A DNA stretch of 59,063 nt from CATOSK01 sp034423195 (GTDB lineage: Bacteria > Chloroflexota > Dehalococcoidia > Lucifugimonadales > UBA3495): NCBI GenBank assembly GCA_034423195.1, contig DAOUIZ010000032.1:1-59063 (forward strand), in the 5' to 3' direction. Shown here one piece after another: positions 58,510 to 59,063 of the stretch. The position numbers and the translations under genes were made by a program. The notes beneath the pieces were generated by a model that did no database searches, had not been told where the DNA came from, and worked only from the letters and a program-made list of their open reading frames with translations. Numbering within the stretch: position 1 is the first letter of the stretch; each line of letters opens with the position of its first letter.

Positions 58510-58873
58510 CCTGGCACTCTTTGATGAATCCCCGCATGGTCTCGTACGCGAATTCGAGCTCATAATCTTCGAGAGTGTCCAATTCCGCGTGGTCACGCAG
58601 AAGTTTGCCAGCCCCCAATCCGCCGCGGTAGTGGAATCTAGGGACGGAGCCGTCGGCCTCCAAAGCCTTGGCAACGTCGATGAGGTCGGGGTCGCTGTGG
58701 TCAATTCCCCGTTCTTTGGCGAGGTTGATGAAAATGGCTTCGGTGGCCTTCCAGAGCAGGCCGGCGGCGCGGCGGTGGTTGCCGGCGGCGAGTTCGCGGT
58801 CGGCCAGATCCATGTATTCGGAGGGCGTCATTCCCTTGGTCGGTTCCGGCGGAGCCGGTTCGGGGGCTGTCAT
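58499..58873 (-). CDS. Small helical protein, PaREP1/HEPN-like
   Basis: A 124-residue protein with TPSEYMDLADRELAAGNHR and AAGLLWKATEAIFINLAKERG, a pattern close to PaREP1/HEPN-like families. It is translated with the downstream partner. These families occur in small toxin-like or adaptor cassettes, but no toxin residue is identified. Confidence 0.62.
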   Translation of the reverse strand: MTAPEPAPPEPTKGMTPSEYMDLADRELAAGNHRRAAGLLWKATEAIFINLAKERGIDHSDPDLIDVAKALEADGSVPRFHYRGGLGAGKLLRDHAELDTLEDYELEFAYETMRGFIKECQGDL

Positions 58874-58970
58874 GTTTATCGTTCCTTTTGGAGTGGTCCG
58901 AATCCCATTTTAACTTGCCCGCAGACTATTGTGCGCCGTTGGAAGCCAGGGCGGCCAGGGCCGACGCATT

Positions 58971-59063
58971 CTAATTGGAGAGGATGGAGAGCAGGTAGTC
59001 GTTATCCCAAGCGGCCAGCTTTCGCTTGGCCTTGACTGAGAGTTTGGAGTGCCGGTCCTGCCG
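58971..59063 (-). CDS. Partial CDS at window end
   Basis: Minus strand, last 30 residues before a TAG at 58971-58973 (HSKLSVKAKRKLAAWDNDY, then LLSILSN). The upstream part is outside the window and no family can be named. Confidence 0.4.
   Translation of the reverse strand, partial: RQDRHSKLSVKAKRKLAAWDNDYLLSILSN

Overview
The window looks like chromosomal DNA of a GC-rich, mostly oligotroph-like bacterium, most plausibly a member of the Chloroflexota (Dehalococcoidia/SAR202-like). This taxonomic call is inference. It rests on the mix of LLM-class flavin oxidoreductases, SDRs, DUF1800/DUF1501/NHL proteins, several peptide-type ABC uptake modules, 2-oxoacid:ferredoxin oxidoreductase, a CXXXY-type CcmE and a candidate LexA box of the GAAC-N4-GTTC type. 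No rRNA gene is present to confirm it.

Layout. 1-5.3 kb: a flavin-dependent oxidoreductase and an SDR, then the cytochrome c maturation genes ccmA-B-C-D-E, closed by a bidirectional terminator. 5.3-7.9 kb: korB-korA on the minus strand. 8.5-12.4 kb: DUF1800, DUF1501 and an NHL-repeat protein. 12.5-15.5 kb: a membrane-anchored nuclease, an S9 peptidase and a small divergent gene with a probable LexA operator. 15.7-29.3 kb: a housekeeping run (rplS, priA, def, CCA-adding enzyme, secD, secF, nfo, a zincin, pgpA, apt, an MBL-fold hydrolase, a protein with an acidic tail and an M50 protease). 29.3-31.6 kb: a ferredoxin-reductase-like protein paired with a sulfite-oxidase-like protein, and an amidohydrolase.

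31.7-48.3 kb holds three related peptide/nickel-type ABC modules on the minus strand. Module 1 (binding protein, permease B, permease C) has been split by a 7,240-bp element at 33581-40820. The element has 16-bp perfect terminal inverted repeats, an 8-bp target duplication (CCCCTGGG) and three subterminal direct repeats at exact 20-bp spacing at each end. It encodes a SWIM zinc-finger/DDE transposase, a Cas4-like nuclease, a DUF1883 protein, small zinc-ribbon and coiled-coil proteins, a lipoprotein, a cloverleaf-like inverted-repeat structure and a canonical-size tRNA with a UCA anticodon, which would read UGA. I do not recognise it as a named transposon; it is the most unusual part of the window. 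Module 2 is intact and shows what module 1 looked like before insertion. Module 3 keeps only permease C and the last codons of permease B.

48.5-59 kb: a membrane protein, an internally duplicated hypothetical protein, a DUF35/cysteine-less thiolase pair, two tandem HicAB modules carrying a duplicated 47-bp repeat, a split ThDP-dependent decarboxylase, a dienelactone hydrolase, a 3-hydroxyisobutyrate dehydrogenase-like enzyme, a molybdenum-hydroxylase FAD subunit with an extra Fe-S loop, and two small helical proteins. The last 93 bases hold the end of a gene that runs off the window.
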